Shown one piece after another: positions 7,965 to 16,050 of a stretch of DNA of 64,000 bases; position 1 is the first letter of the stretch, and every line of letters begins with the position of its first letter. This stretch comes from Bradyrhizobium hereditatis (GTDB lineage: Bacteria; Pseudomonadota; Alphaproteobacteria; Rhizobiales; Xanthobacteraceae): positions 1 to 64,000 of the forward strand of contig NZ_JAGKJK010000007.1 of assembly GCF_020329435.1 (NCBI RefSeq), in the 5' to 3' direction. The notes beneath the pieces were generated by a model. It had not been told where the DNA came from. It did not search any database and saw only the letters and a program-made list of their open reading frames with translations. Position numbers and translations under genes: made by a program.

Positions 7965-8756
7965 ATGCAGTTCAAGCACGTCACGCTCGATTTCGACGGC
8001 CCGGTCGCCGTTCTCAAGCTCGACCACCAGGAGGTCATGAACGCGGTCTCGATGGACATGCTGGGCGGTCTCGGCGACGCGCTCGACGCGATCGACGACA
8101 AGCGCGACGAGGTCCGCTGCCTGGTGCTGACGGGAGCGGGGCGGGCGTTCTGCACCGGCGCCAATCTGCAGGGCCGCAACAACCAGACATCAGGCAAGAG
8201 CAATGCCGGGCAATCGCTGGAAATCGGCTTCCATCCGTTCCTGCGGCGGCTGCGCCGCCTGCACTGCCCGATCGTCACGGCGGTCAACGGTCCGGCCGCC
8301 GGCGCCGGGATGAGCTTTGCATTGATGGGCGACATGATCCTGTGCGCGCGCTCGTCCTATTTCCTGCAGGCGTTCCGCCGCATCGGCCTGGTGCCGGATT
8401 GCGGCTCGACCTGGCTGTTGCCGCGGCTAGTCGGCAAGGCACGCTCGGTTGAATTGTCCCTGATGGGCGAGCGGCTACCGGCGGAGAAGGCGCTGGAATG
8501 GGGCCTCGTCAATCGCGTCTATGACGATAGCGTGCTGATGGAGGAGGCGATGAAGCTTGCGCATGAGCTCGCCAATGGTCCGACGGTCGCGCTGTCGCTG
8601 ATCCGAAAACTCTATTGGGACACTTCGGAAAACTCGTTCGAGGAGCAGCTCAACCTCGAATATGAATCGCAACGCATCGCGGGCTCGACGGAAGATTTCA
8701 GGGAAGGCGTCACCGCGTTCCTTGAAAAGCGCCCCGCCAAGTTCAGGGGCAAATGA
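7965..8756 (+). CDS. Enoyl-CoA hydratase/isomerase
   Basis: A 263-residue crotonase-fold protein. Oxyanion-hole elements are GAGRAFCTGANLQG (about 54-67) and NGPAAGAGMSFALMGD. The C-terminus with EDFREGVTAFLEKRPAKF is typical of hydratases of the PaaG/FadB1 type. GAGGAA precedes the ATG. It is the first gene of an operon: its stop overlaps the start of the phosphotransferase gene by four bases (ATGA), implying coupled translation and a shared pathway. Confidence 0.9.
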   Translation: MQFKHVTLDFDGPVAVLKLDHQEVMNAVSMDMLGGLGDALDAIDDKRDEVRCLVLTGAGRAFCTGANLQGRNNQTSGKSNAGQSLEIGFHPFLRRLRRLHCPIVTAVNGPAAGAGMSFALMGDMILCARSSYFLQAFRRIGLVPDCGSTWLLPRLVGKARSVELSLMGERLPAEKALEWGLVNRVYDDSVLMEEAMKLAHELANGPTVALSLIRKLYWDTSENSFEEQLNLEYESQRIAGSTEDFREGVTAFLEKRPAKFRGK

Positions 8757-9739
8757 TCGAGGACCAACTCGGACGCTGCGTCGCCTCCTGGTATCCGGGG
8801 GCGACTGGCGTCACCGGCGCCGCAAAGCTTTCCGGCGGCGCCAGCCAGGAAACCTGGACGTTCGACATCGTTCACCCGGACGGCAATGTCGGCGCAATCC
8901 TGCGCCGCGCGCCTCCGGGCTATGGCGCTTCGCCCGGGAGAGCGGCAGGTCTCGATGCCGAAGCTATCCTGATGCAGCTGGCGCACGACGCCGGCCTGCC
9001 GTCGCCGCGCGTGATGCATGTGCTGACGCCCGAGGATGAGCTCGGTCGTGGCTTCATCATGCAGCGGATCGAGGGCGAGACCATCGCGCGCAAGATTCTG
9101 CGTGACGAGCAGTTTGCCAAGGCGCGGCCGATTCTGGCGCGGCAGCTTGGCCGCGTCATCGCCGGTATTCACGGCCTGCCGAAGGCAAAACTGCCGAAGA
9201 TGCGCGAGATGAGCGCGACCAAGGAGATCGCCGACCTCGAGCGGGAATACCGCAGCTTCAACTGGCCGCGTCCGGTGTTCGAGCTGGCGCTGCGCTGGCT
9301 GCGCGAGCGCGATCCCGGGCCATCGAAGGAGGTGACGCTGGTGCATGGCGATTTCCGCCACGGCAACCTCATCATCGGCCCCGACGGCGTCCGCGCGGTG
9401 CTGGACTGGGAGCTCGCGCATTTCGGCGATCCAATGGAAGATCTCGGCTGGATCTGCGTCAACTCCTGGCGCTTCGGCGAGATCGACAAGCCAGTCGGCG
9501 GCTTCGGCACGCGCGAAGAGCTGTTCGCGGGCTATGAGGAAACCGGGCGCAAGGTAGACCCCGCGCGCGTGATGTTCTGGGAAGTGATGGGCACGCTGCG
9601 CTGGGGCATCATGTGCTGCGGCATGATGCAGCGCTTCCGGCAAGGGCCCGATCATTCGATGGAGCGCGCCATGATCGGCCGCCGCTCGTCGGAGACGGAG
9701 ATCGATCTATTGAGATTGCTTGCTCCGAGAGGAGGGTGA
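8753..9739 (+). CDS. ACAD10/LvaA-like phosphotransferase (APH fold)
   Basis: A 328-residue kinase of the aminoglycoside-phosphotransferase fold. The nucleotide loop region is LSGGASQETWTFD, the catalytic loop HGDFRHGN (about 197-204) and the metal-binding Asp lies in VLDWELAHFGDP. Close relatives in catabolic operons phosphorylate the hydroxyl of 4-hydroxyacyl-CoAs rather than antibiotics (LvaA of levulinate catabolism; APH domain of human ACAD10/11). That role is inferred here from the neighbours: a DUF6285 protein immediately downstream and an acyl-CoA dehydrogenase nearby. Antibiotic resistance is unlikely. Confidence 0.85.
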   Translation: MIEDQLGRCVASWYPGATGVTGAAKLSGGASQETWTFDIVHPDGNVGAILRRAPPGYGASPGRAAGLDAEAILMQLAHDAGLPSPRVMHVLTPEDELGRGFIMQRIEGETIARKILRDEQFAKARPILARQLGRVIAGIHGLPKAKLPKMREMSATKEIADLEREYRSFNWPRPVFELALRWLRERDPGPSKEVTLVHGDFRHGNLIIGPDGVRAVLDWELAHFGDPMEDLGWICVNSWRFGEIDKPVGGFGTREELFAGYEETGRKVDPARVMFWEVMGTLRWGIMCCGMMQRFRQGPDHSMERAMIGRRSSETEIDLLRLLAPRGG

Positions 9740-9740
9740 G

Positions 9741-10124
9741 ATGCAGGACGAACCGACACCCACCGAACTGATCAAGGCCGTCGCGGATTTTCTCCGCAAC
9801 GAGATCGCGCCAGAGATCAAGGGCCACAACGCCTTCAAGCTCCGCGTCGGTATCAACGCGCTGGACTTGGTCACGCGGCAATTGGCGCTGGAGCAGGGGA
9901 GTGATGCGGCCGAGTTGGCTCGGCTGAAGCGGTTGCTCGGCCTGGATGGGTCGCTGATCGAGCTCAACCGCGCGCTTTGCGAGAAGATCGCCAGCGGCGA
10001 GGTCGATCTGAACACGCCGGGCCTCGCCGAGCACCTCTGGCAGACCACGATGGACAAGCTCGCCGTCGATCAGCCGAATTATGCGTCGTACAAGAGGGAG
10101 TTGGGGAAATTGTTGGATGGGTAG
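9741..10124 (+). CDS. DUF6285 small protein, likely partner of the phosphotransferase
   Basis: A 127-residue acidic, helical protein (PTPTELIKAVADFLRNEI...; KLRVGINALDLVTRQLALE) of the DUF6285 type. The ATG at 9741 follows GGAGGGTGAG and starts one base after the phosphotransferase stop. This small family is found almost always next to such phosphotransferases; in the levulinate operon the small LvaB is required by the kinase LvaA. I infer the same accessory role. The equation of DUF6285 with LvaB is from memory and would need an alignment. Confidence 0.75.
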   Translation: MQDEPTPTELIKAVADFLRNEIAPEIKGHNAFKLRVGINALDLVTRQLALEQGSDAAELARLKRLLGLDGSLIELNRALCEKIASGEVDLNTPGLAEHLWQTTMDKLAVDQPNYASYKRELGKLLDG

Positions 10125-10197
10125 AGCGAAGCGAAACCCATCAAGAGCATCGATGACGCGCCCAATGATGGGTTTCGCTGCGCTCCACCCATCCTAC
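10116..10197. repeat. Dispersed hairpin repeat covering the DUF6285 stop codon
   Basis: gatgggtagagcgaagcg... and its complement ...cgctgcgctccacccatc form a long imperfect stem whose left arm includes the TAG of the DUF6285 gene. Same general design as the repeat at 6228-6305. Probably serves as or near a terminator. Confidence 0.55.
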
Positions 10198-10219
10198 AGG
10201 AGTAGCGCTAACTCTCCGC

Positions 10220-10341
10220 CGTCATTGCGAGGAGCAAAGCGACGAAGCAATCCATCTCACCGCAAGCGGAAAAATGGATTGCTTCGCGGAGCCTGTCATC
10301 CGGCGGCGCTTTCGCGCCGACCGGGTGGCTCGCAATGACGT
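10220..10341. repeat. gtcattgcgag...ctcgcaatgac dispersed repeat, copy 1
   Basis: Begins gtcattgcgagg and ends ctcgcaatgac (terminal inverted repeats), with internal gaagcaatccat/atggattgcttc arms and a ggcggcgctttcgcgccga hairpin. A second copy, in opposite orientation, lies at 13134-13283. The element resembles a small non-autonomous palindromic repeat. Confidence 0.65.
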
Positions 10342-10360
10342 CGATAGAACGTCGCGATCC

Positions 10361-11140
10361 CTACCGCCCCAACCACTTCGGCGGCCGCTTCTCGGCAAAC
10401 GCCTTCGGCCCCTCGATGTAGTCCTGCGACGCCGCCATCGCCTTCACCGCCGGATATTCCCGCTGCTCGGCGATCGCCTGCTCCAGCGATACCTCGAGGC
10501 CGCGCTGGATCGCCTGCTTGGAGGCGCGGATCGACATCGGCGAGTTCTTGCAGATCGTCTCTGCCCAGCGCTCCGCCGCGGCAAGCGCTTCGCCCTGCGG
10601 GACCACCTCATTGACGAAGCCGAGCTCGAGTCCCTCCTTGGCGGAGACGTGGCGCGCGGTGAGGATCATGCCCATGGCGCGCTTCAGTCCGATCTGGCGC
10701 GGCAGGCGATGCACGCCGCCGGCGAGCGCGGCGAGGCCGACGCGCGGCTCGGGGAGGGCAAACGTCGCGTTCTCCGCGGCGATGATGAGGTCGCAGGCCA
10801 GTGCGATCTCGAAACCGCCGCCCATCGCGACGCCGTTGACGGCGGCAATGATCGGCTTGTCGCAGTCGAAGCGCGAGGTGAGGCCGCCAAAGCCGCCCTT
10901 GTCCCAGCCGCGCTTGCCGCCCGCGGCCTGCCATTTTAAATCGTTGCCGGCGCAGAACGCCTTGTCGCCCGCGCCGGTGACGATCGCGACCCATTGCTCA
11001 GGATCGGCGGAAAAATCGTCGAACACCTTGTTGAGTTCGAAATGCGCATCGATATGCAACGCATTGTACACTTCGGGCCGGGACAGCGTGACGATGGTGA
11101 TCGGCCCCTTGCGCGTCACCTTAGAGAATTTCAGGTCCAT
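10361..11140 (-). CDS. Enoyl-CoA hydratase (caiD/crotonase-like)
   Basis: A 259-residue crotonase-fold protein with oxyanion-hole elements GAGDKAFCAGNDLKW and NGVAMGGGFEIAL, where ALACD-type helices follow, and the C-terminus EGPKAFAEKRPPKWLGR. Start ATG at 11140 with GGGAGCC upstream; a 22-codon upstream extension is discarded. It faces away from the acyl-CoA dehydrogenase gene, with which it shares a 222-base divergent control region. The E...G pattern of true hydratases is only partly kept, so it could be an isomerase or carnitine-racemase-like member. Confidence 0.88.
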   Translation of the reverse strand: MDLKFSKVTRKGPITIVTLSRPEVYNALHIDAHFELNKVFDDFSADPEQWVAIVTGAGDKAFCAGNDLKWQAAGGKRGWDKGGFGGLTSRFDCDKPIIAAVNGVAMGGGFEIALACDLIIAAENATFALPEPRVGLAALAGGVHRLPRQIGLKRAMGMILTARHVSAKEGLELGFVNEVVPQGEALAAAERWAETICKNSPMSIRASKQAIQRGLEVSLEQAIAEQREYPAVKAMAASQDYIEGPKAFAEKRPPKWLGR

Positions 11141-11362
11141 GTTGGCTCCCGTATTGATTTTCTGCCGAGAAGAATATTGGCCGCGATCATAGCGCGAGGC
11201 GAGCATCTGAAACCATCCAATTACGCAAGGCGCCCGCGCGTGCCAGGGACTGATCCGTTGCTTGACTTGGGCTTGGTCTTCTCAGCTAAATCAATCAGAG
11301 CAGGAGCGCTCCGTAGCGCCTAAACGCAAAAGCAATAAACGACATTTCCGGGAGAGACCGCC

Positions 11363-12637
11363 TTGGATTTCAACCTGCCTGCCGACCTCGTTGCTTATCT
11401 CGAGGAACTCGATCGCTTCATCGCGCGCGAAATCAAGCCGCTGGAAGAGGCCGACGACAACATCCGCTTCTTCGATCACCGCCGCGAATGGGCGCGCACC
11501 GATTTCGAGAAGGGTGGGTTGCCGCGGCAGGAATGGGAAGCGCTCTTGCGCAAGGCGAAGAATCTTGCCGACGCTGCCGGTCATCTGCGCTTCGCCATCC
11601 CGAAGCGTTACGGCGGCAAGGATGGTTCCAACCTTTGGATGGCTGTCATCCGCGAGCATTTTGCCTCGAAGGGACTTGGCCTGCACAATGATCTGCAGAA
11701 CGAACATTCGATCGTCGGCAACCTGCCGATTGTCACCATGCTCGACCGCTACGGCTCAGATGCACAGAAGGCAATGATCGACGGCTCGATCACGGGCAAG
11801 TATCGCATCACCTTCGGCCTGACGGAGCCCAATCATGGTTCGGACGCGACCCATATGGAGACGAAGGCCGTTGAGGCGACCCGCGACAACGTCAAGGGCT
11901 GGATCATCAACGGCGAGAAGATGTGGACGACAGGCATGCATGTCGCCACCCATTGCGCGCTGTTTGCCCGTACCTCGGGCAATGACGGCGACGCGCGCGG
12001 CATCACCTGCTTCCTGGTGCCGGCGAAAAGCGAAGGCGTGAAGGTCGAGGAATATATGTGGACCTTCAACATGCCGACCGACCATCCGCGCGTCAGCTTC
12101 ACCGACGTGTTCGTGCCTGAGGATGCGCTGTTCGGCGAAGTCGGCCGCGGCCTGTCGCTGGCGCAGTGCTTTGTGCACGAGAACCGGATCCGGCAGGCGG
12201 CGAGCTCGCTTGGGGCGGCGGTCTACTGCATCAACGAAAGCGTCAAATATGCGCGCGAGCGAAAGCCGTTCGGCAAGGCGCTGGCGGAGAACCAGGCGAT
12301 CCAGTGGCCGCTGGTGGAACTGGCTACGCAGGCGGAGATGCTCAGGCTATTGATCCGCAAGACCGCGTGGGAGATGGACCAACTCACCCAGGCCCAGGTT
12401 GAGCATACGCTGTCCGATCGGGTCTCGATGTGCAACTACTGGGCAAACCGGCTGTGCTGCGAGGCTGCCGATCGCGCCATGCAGGTGCATGGCGGCATGG
12501 GTTATTCCAGGCACAAGCCGTTCGAACACATCTACCGCCACCACCGCCGCTACCGCATCACCGAAGGCAGCGAGGAAATCCAGAAGCGGAAGGTCGCGGG
12601 ATTCCTGTTCGGCTACATGGGAGCGGGGAAACACTAG
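11363..12637 (+). CDS. Acyl-CoA dehydrogenase
   Basis: A 424-residue FAD enzyme. Conserved ACAD elements: FGLTEPNHGSDATHMETKA (FAD/substrate loop), INGEKMWTTGMH, RIRQAASSLGAAVYC, and the C-terminal RITEGSEEIQKRK carrying the likely catalytic Glu (about residue 400). It starts with TTG at 11363; GGGAGAG lies upstream and the N-terminus MDFNLPADL fits the family. With the phosphotransferase and DUF6285 genes it forms the ACAD10/11- or LvaABC-like trio. In that route the dehydrogenase-fold partner removes phosphate and isomerises rather than simply oxidising, which is an inference here. Confidence 0.9.
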   Translation: MDFNLPADLVAYLEELDRFIAREIKPLEEADDNIRFFDHRREWARTDFEKGGLPRQEWEALLRKAKNLADAAGHLRFAIPKRYGGKDGSNLWMAVIREHFASKGLGLHNDLQNEHSIVGNLPIVTMLDRYGSDAQKAMIDGSITGKYRITFGLTEPNHGSDATHMETKAVEATRDNVKGWIINGEKMWTTGMHVATHCALFARTSGNDGDARGITCFLVPAKSEGVKVEEYMWTFNMPTDHPRVSFTDVFVPEDALFGEVGRGLSLAQCFVHENRIRQAASSLGAAVYCINESVKYARERKPFGKALAENQAIQWPLVELATQAEMLRLLIRKTAWEMDQLTQAQVEHTLSDRVSMCNYWANRLCCEAADRAMQVHGGMGYSRHKPFEHIYRHHRRYRITEGSEEIQKRKVAGFLFGYMGAGKH

Positions 12638-12646
12638 GAGGCGTCG

Positions 12647-13117
12647 ATGGAAGGTGGATGCACATGCGGAAATATCCGCTACCGCCTGAGCGGCAAGCCA
12701 ATTATCGTCCATGCCTGCCATTGCACCTGGTGCCAGCGGGAGACCGGCACCGTGCACGCGCTCAATGCGCTCTATGAGGCGGACAGGGTCGAGCACCTGA
12801 AGGCCGAGCCTGAGATCATCGATACACCGTCAGCCAGCGGTAAGGGCCAGAAGATCGCACGCTGCCCGGTCTGCAAGGTTTCGGTCTGGAGCAATTATCC
12901 GGGCTCCGGGCCCGCGGTGCGCTTCGTCCGCGTCGGCACCATGGATGATCCGACCCAGTGCCCGCCGGATGTTCACATCTTCACTTCCACCAAGCAGCCC
13001 TGGGTAACGCTGCCGCCGGGCGCCAAGGCGTTTGCCGAATTCTACAATCCGGCAGAGGTCTGGTCGGATGAAGCCAAAGCGCGCCACCGCGCGGCGCGCG
13101 AGCGGGCGAAGAAGTAA
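12647..13117 (+). CDS. GFA-domain zinc protein
   Basis: A 156-residue protein of the glutathione-dependent formaldehyde-activating fold, with zinc ligands in GCTCGNIRY (near the N-terminus), ACHCTWCQ (about 23-30) and RCPVCK (about 70-75). Most members are uncharacterised; formaldehyde-glutathione adduct formation is proposed for the founding enzyme only. It starts 9 bases after the acyl-CoA dehydrogenase stop with a perfect AGGAGG site, so the two are almost certainly co-transcribed. Confidence 0.85.
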   Translation: MEGGCTCGNIRYRLSGKPIIVHACHCTWCQRETGTVHALNALYEADRVEHLKAEPEIIDTPSASGKGQKIARCPVCKVSVWSNYPGSGPAVRFVRVGTMDDPTQCPPDVHIFTSTKQPWVTLPPGAKAFAEFYNPAEVWSDEAKARHRAARERAKK

Positions 13118-13133
13118 GCGTTGCTGTTCCCAC

Positions 13134-13283
13134 CGTCATTGCGAGCCAACGGGTCGCGCGAATGCGCGCCCGATGACAGGCTCCGCGAAGCAATCCATCT
13201 CTCCGCGCGCGCAGAGGCATGGATTGCTTCGTCGCTTACGCTCCCTTGCGCAAACGCTACGCGTTTGTCGCAGGCATGACGGT
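13134..13283. repeat. gtcattgcgag dispersed repeat, copy 2 (inverted)
   Basis: Starts ccgtcattgcgag and ends gcatgacgg, with internal gaagcaatccat/atggattgcttc arms shared with the copy at 10220-10341, but in opposite orientation. It lies between convergent genes and probably separates their transcription. Confidence 0.65.
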
Positions 13284-13289
13284 GGCAAC

Positions 13290-14870
13290 CTAATTCACCT
13301 GCCGGTCCTTGCCCGCCCAATACGGCTCGCGCAGATTCCGCCGCAAGATCTTCCCCGACGGATTGCGCGGCAACGCTTCCATGAAGTCGACCGACTTCGG
13401 CGTCTTGTAGCCGGCGATGCGTTCGCGGGTGAAATTGATGATGTCGGTGGCGCTCGCCTGCTTGCCGGGCTTCATCACCACGATCGCCTTGACAGCTTCG
13501 CCCCATTTGTCGTCGGGGATGCCGATCACCGCGGCCTCGGCAACGTCAGGATGATCGCAGATCGCGCTTTCAACCTCGGCCGGATAAATGTTCTCGCCGC
13601 CGGAGATGATCATGTCCTTGATGCGGTCGTGGATGTAGAGATAGCCATCCTCGTCCATGTAGCCGGCATCACCGGTACGCAGCCAGCCGTCGCTGCCGAG
13701 TGTCCTGGCGGTCGCCTCCGGCAGATTCCAGTAGCCCACCATGTTGGAGCCGGAGCGGGTGGCGATCTCGCCGACCTGGCGCGGCGGCAGGCGGTTGCCG
13801 TCGGGATCGAGGATCGCAAGCTCGATGCCCGGCAGCGCCTTGCCGGCGGAGCGCATGCGCTCCAGTCCCTCGACATGATCTTCGGGCGGCAGGGCAACGA
13901 TGGTGCCGGTCGTCTCGGTCATCCCGTAGAGCTGCACGAAGCCGCACTTGAACACCTCGATGCACTCCTTCAGGAGGGCCGCCGGAATAGGCGAGGCGCC
14001 GTAGAGCATGTATTTCAAGCGGGAGAAATCGACCTGCCGCGCCCGCGGCTGACGCACCACGAATTGCATCGCCGCCGGCACCATGAAAAGTTTGGTAATT
14101 CCGGACTGCTCGAAGAAATCCAAAACCTTGGTCGGATCGAACTCGCGCGCGATCACGCCCTTGGCGCCATGATAGAGGCCCATCACGCCCCAGCCGGAGC
14201 CGCCGATGTGGAAGATCGGCATCGCGACCAGCGAGACGTCGTCCGCCGTCCACTTGTTCCATTCTGGCTTCTCGGCCTCGCTGCCCGCGTGCACCAGATT
14301 GAGGAAGTTGGCGTGCGACAGCATCGCGCCCTTGGGCTTGCCCGTGGTGCCCGACGTATAGAGCTGGATGGCGACATCCTTCGGACTGATCGGCACCTCC
14401 GGGTCGCCGGCGCTGGCCGCATCGCGCCAGGCCGTGAAATCCCGCCATTCCGGCGCGCCGCCTTCGGTCGTGATAACCGTGCGCACATCAGGCAGTTGCG
14501 ACTTGATGTTGCGGGCCTGCGTAACGAATTCGGGTCCCACGAACAGCACCGGCGCCCTGCAGTCGCCGACGATGAAGGCGATCTCGGGACCGGCGAGGCG
14601 CCAGTTGACGGGAGCCATCACCACCTTGGCCTTCATCGCGCCCATCAACAGCTCGAAATAGATGTCGCTGTTCTTGCCGAGATAAGCGATCCGCTCGCCC
14701 GGCTTGACACCCATTGCAATCAGCGCGTTCGCAACGCGGTTGGTGTTGCTGTCGAACTCGGCGAACGTGGTTTGGCGTCCCTCGAATTCATAAGCGATCG
14801 CGTCGCCGCGGGTCTTGGCGCGTTCGCGTACCATGTCGGCAAGGTTCGTCAGTTGCTCAGGAGCGGACAT
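13290..14870 (-). CDS. Fatty-acyl-CoA synthetase (AMP-forming)
   Basis: A 526-residue ANL-superfamily ligase activating a carboxylic acid to its CoA thioester. The P-loop YTSGTTGKPKGAM lies at about 170-182, the adenine motif YGMTETTG follows, then TGDAGYMDEDGYLYIHDR with the hinge, and the C-terminal catalytic Lys in PRNPSGKILRRNLREPYW. The ATG at 14870 follows CGGGAGAGAC; an upstream extension is dropped. Could be the LvaE-like or medium/long-chain ligase of this block; chain length preference cannot be read from sequence. Confidence 0.92.
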   Translation of the reverse strand: MSAPEQLTNLADMVRERAKTRGDAIAYEFEGRQTTFAEFDSNTNRVANALIAMGVKPGERIAYLGKNSDIYFELLMGAMKAKVVMAPVNWRLAGPEIAFIVGDCRAPVLFVGPEFVTQARNIKSQLPDVRTVITTEGGAPEWRDFTAWRDAASAGDPEVPISPKDVAIQLYTSGTTGKPKGAMLSHANFLNLVHAGSEAEKPEWNKWTADDVSLVAMPIFHIGGSGWGVMGLYHGAKGVIAREFDPTKVLDFFEQSGITKLFMVPAAMQFVVRQPRARQVDFSRLKYMLYGASPIPAALLKECIEVFKCGFVQLYGMTETTGTIVALPPEDHVEGLERMRSAGKALPGIELAILDPDGNRLPPRQVGEIATRSGSNMVGYWNLPEATARTLGSDGWLRTGDAGYMDEDGYLYIHDRIKDMIISGGENIYPAEVESAICDHPDVAEAAVIGIPDDKWGEAVKAIVVMKPGKQASATDIINFTRERIAGYKTPKSVDFMEALPRNPSGKILRRNLREPYWAGKDRQVN

Positions 14871-15078
14871 GTCTCTCCCGTATCGTATTGTTGTCGTTGC
14901 GCGGAGTTTGGCGATATAGCGCGCGAAAAACAATACGGCAGGAGCTGGCGTTCCCCGGACGCAGCGCAACGCCTCGGCCGTGCGCTGCAGAGCCGGGGGT
15001 CTATCTTGCTTGTGGCTGGCAATGGGTCCCGGCTCAGCGGCGCAGCGTTACACGCTGCACCGCGTCCGGGACACGAGA

Positions 15079-15951
15079 TCACCCGCGCGCGGCGCGGTCC
15101 TTCTCATTCTGCGCCTTGATCGACTCGCGCGCCTTGTTCCAGTCGTCATCGCTCCAGTCGCGCAACTGGTAGAAATTGCCGCCCATCGCGAGTGCCTGGC
15201 CGCCGTCCATGGCGATGGTCTCTCCGTTGATCCAGTCACAGCCGCCGGAGATCAGGAACACGGCGAGGTTCTGCAATTCCTCCATGGTGCCGACCCGGCC
15301 CATCGGGTTCTGCGCCCTGGTGCGCGCGCCGGCCTCATCGCCGGGCTTGATGCGCTTGCTCATGCCCTCGGTCGGGATTTCGCCCGGCGCAATGGTGTTG
15401 AGGCGGATGCCGTGTTTGCCCCATTCGACCGCAAGCGACATCGTCATGGCATGGATCGCCGATTTGCTCATCGCGGACGGCACCACGTAAGGCGAGCCGT
15501 TGCGCACCCAGGTTACGGTGATGGATACCACGTTGCCGCGCTGCTTGGCCGCGATCCAGCGCCGCCCCACTGCATGGGTCACGTAGAAGGTGCCGTGCAT
15601 GACGATGTTGGCGACGGCATCAAAACCGCGCGGGGAGAGATCTTCCGAACGCGAAATGAAATTGCCGGCCGCGTTATTGATGAGATCGGTGAGGGGACCC
15701 GAGGCCCATATCTGTTCGATCATTTCGTCGACCGCCATCGCATTGCGGATGTCGATGCCGTGGCTGACGACACGCCCGCCATGCAGGTCCATCAGTTCGG
15801 TCGCGGTCTCGTCGCACACAATTTTGCGGCGGCCGCAGATGTGGACTTCGGCTCCCAGTTGCAGAAACCGCGCCGCCATGGACTTGCCGAGGCCGGTGCC
15901 GCCTCCGGTTACGAGGATGCGTCGCCCGGCGAGAAGCTGATCGTTGAACAT
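15079..15951 (-). CDS. SDR oxidoreductase resembling 2,4-dienoyl-CoA reductase
   Basis: A 290-residue SDR with TGGGTGLGKSMA as cofactor loop, NNAAGNFISRSEDLS, VVPSAMSKSAIHAM and TIAPGEIPTEG. These closely follow mitochondrial 2,4-dienoyl-CoA reductase (DECR), including the shift of the catalytic Tyr away from the YxxxK position, which here is SxxxK. At the place where DECR has its Tyr (SITxxY) this protein has Trp (SITVTW). So either another residue is used or the activity differs. ATG at 15951 with GGTGGAAACG upstream is preferred over a GTG three codons earlier. It sits divergent from the next hydratase. Confidence 0.8.
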   Translation of the reverse strand: MFNDQLLAGRRILVTGGGTGLGKSMAARFLQLGAEVHICGRRKIVCDETATELMDLHGGRVVSHGIDIRNAMAVDEMIEQIWASGPLTDLINNAAGNFISRSEDLSPRGFDAVANIVMHGTFYVTHAVGRRWIAAKQRGNVVSITVTWVRNGSPYVVPSAMSKSAIHAMTMSLAVEWGKHGIRLNTIAPGEIPTEGMSKRIKPGDEAGARTRAQNPMGRVGTMEELQNLAVFLISGGCDWINGETIAMDGGQALAMGGNFYQLRDWSDDDWNKARESIKAQNEKDRAARG

Positions 15952-16050
15952 CGTTTCCACCCACGGGATTGTCTGTTAATTGGTCGATTGACTAAAACCG
16001 GACAACGGCCTTTCTGTAAAGCGCCAAGAAGGAAGTGTGGAGGATTTATC

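Noticed and set aside
8753..9739. Aminoglycoside resistance by the APH-fold kinase
   Set aside because: Its operon partners are acyl-CoA enzymes and DUF6285, which point to CoA-ester metabolism.
13032..15119. A 695-codon plus-strand open frame
   Set aside because: It is antisense to the acyl-CoA synthetase, which has all its family motifs. Composition (Arg/His/Ala-rich) is that of a high-GC shadow frame.
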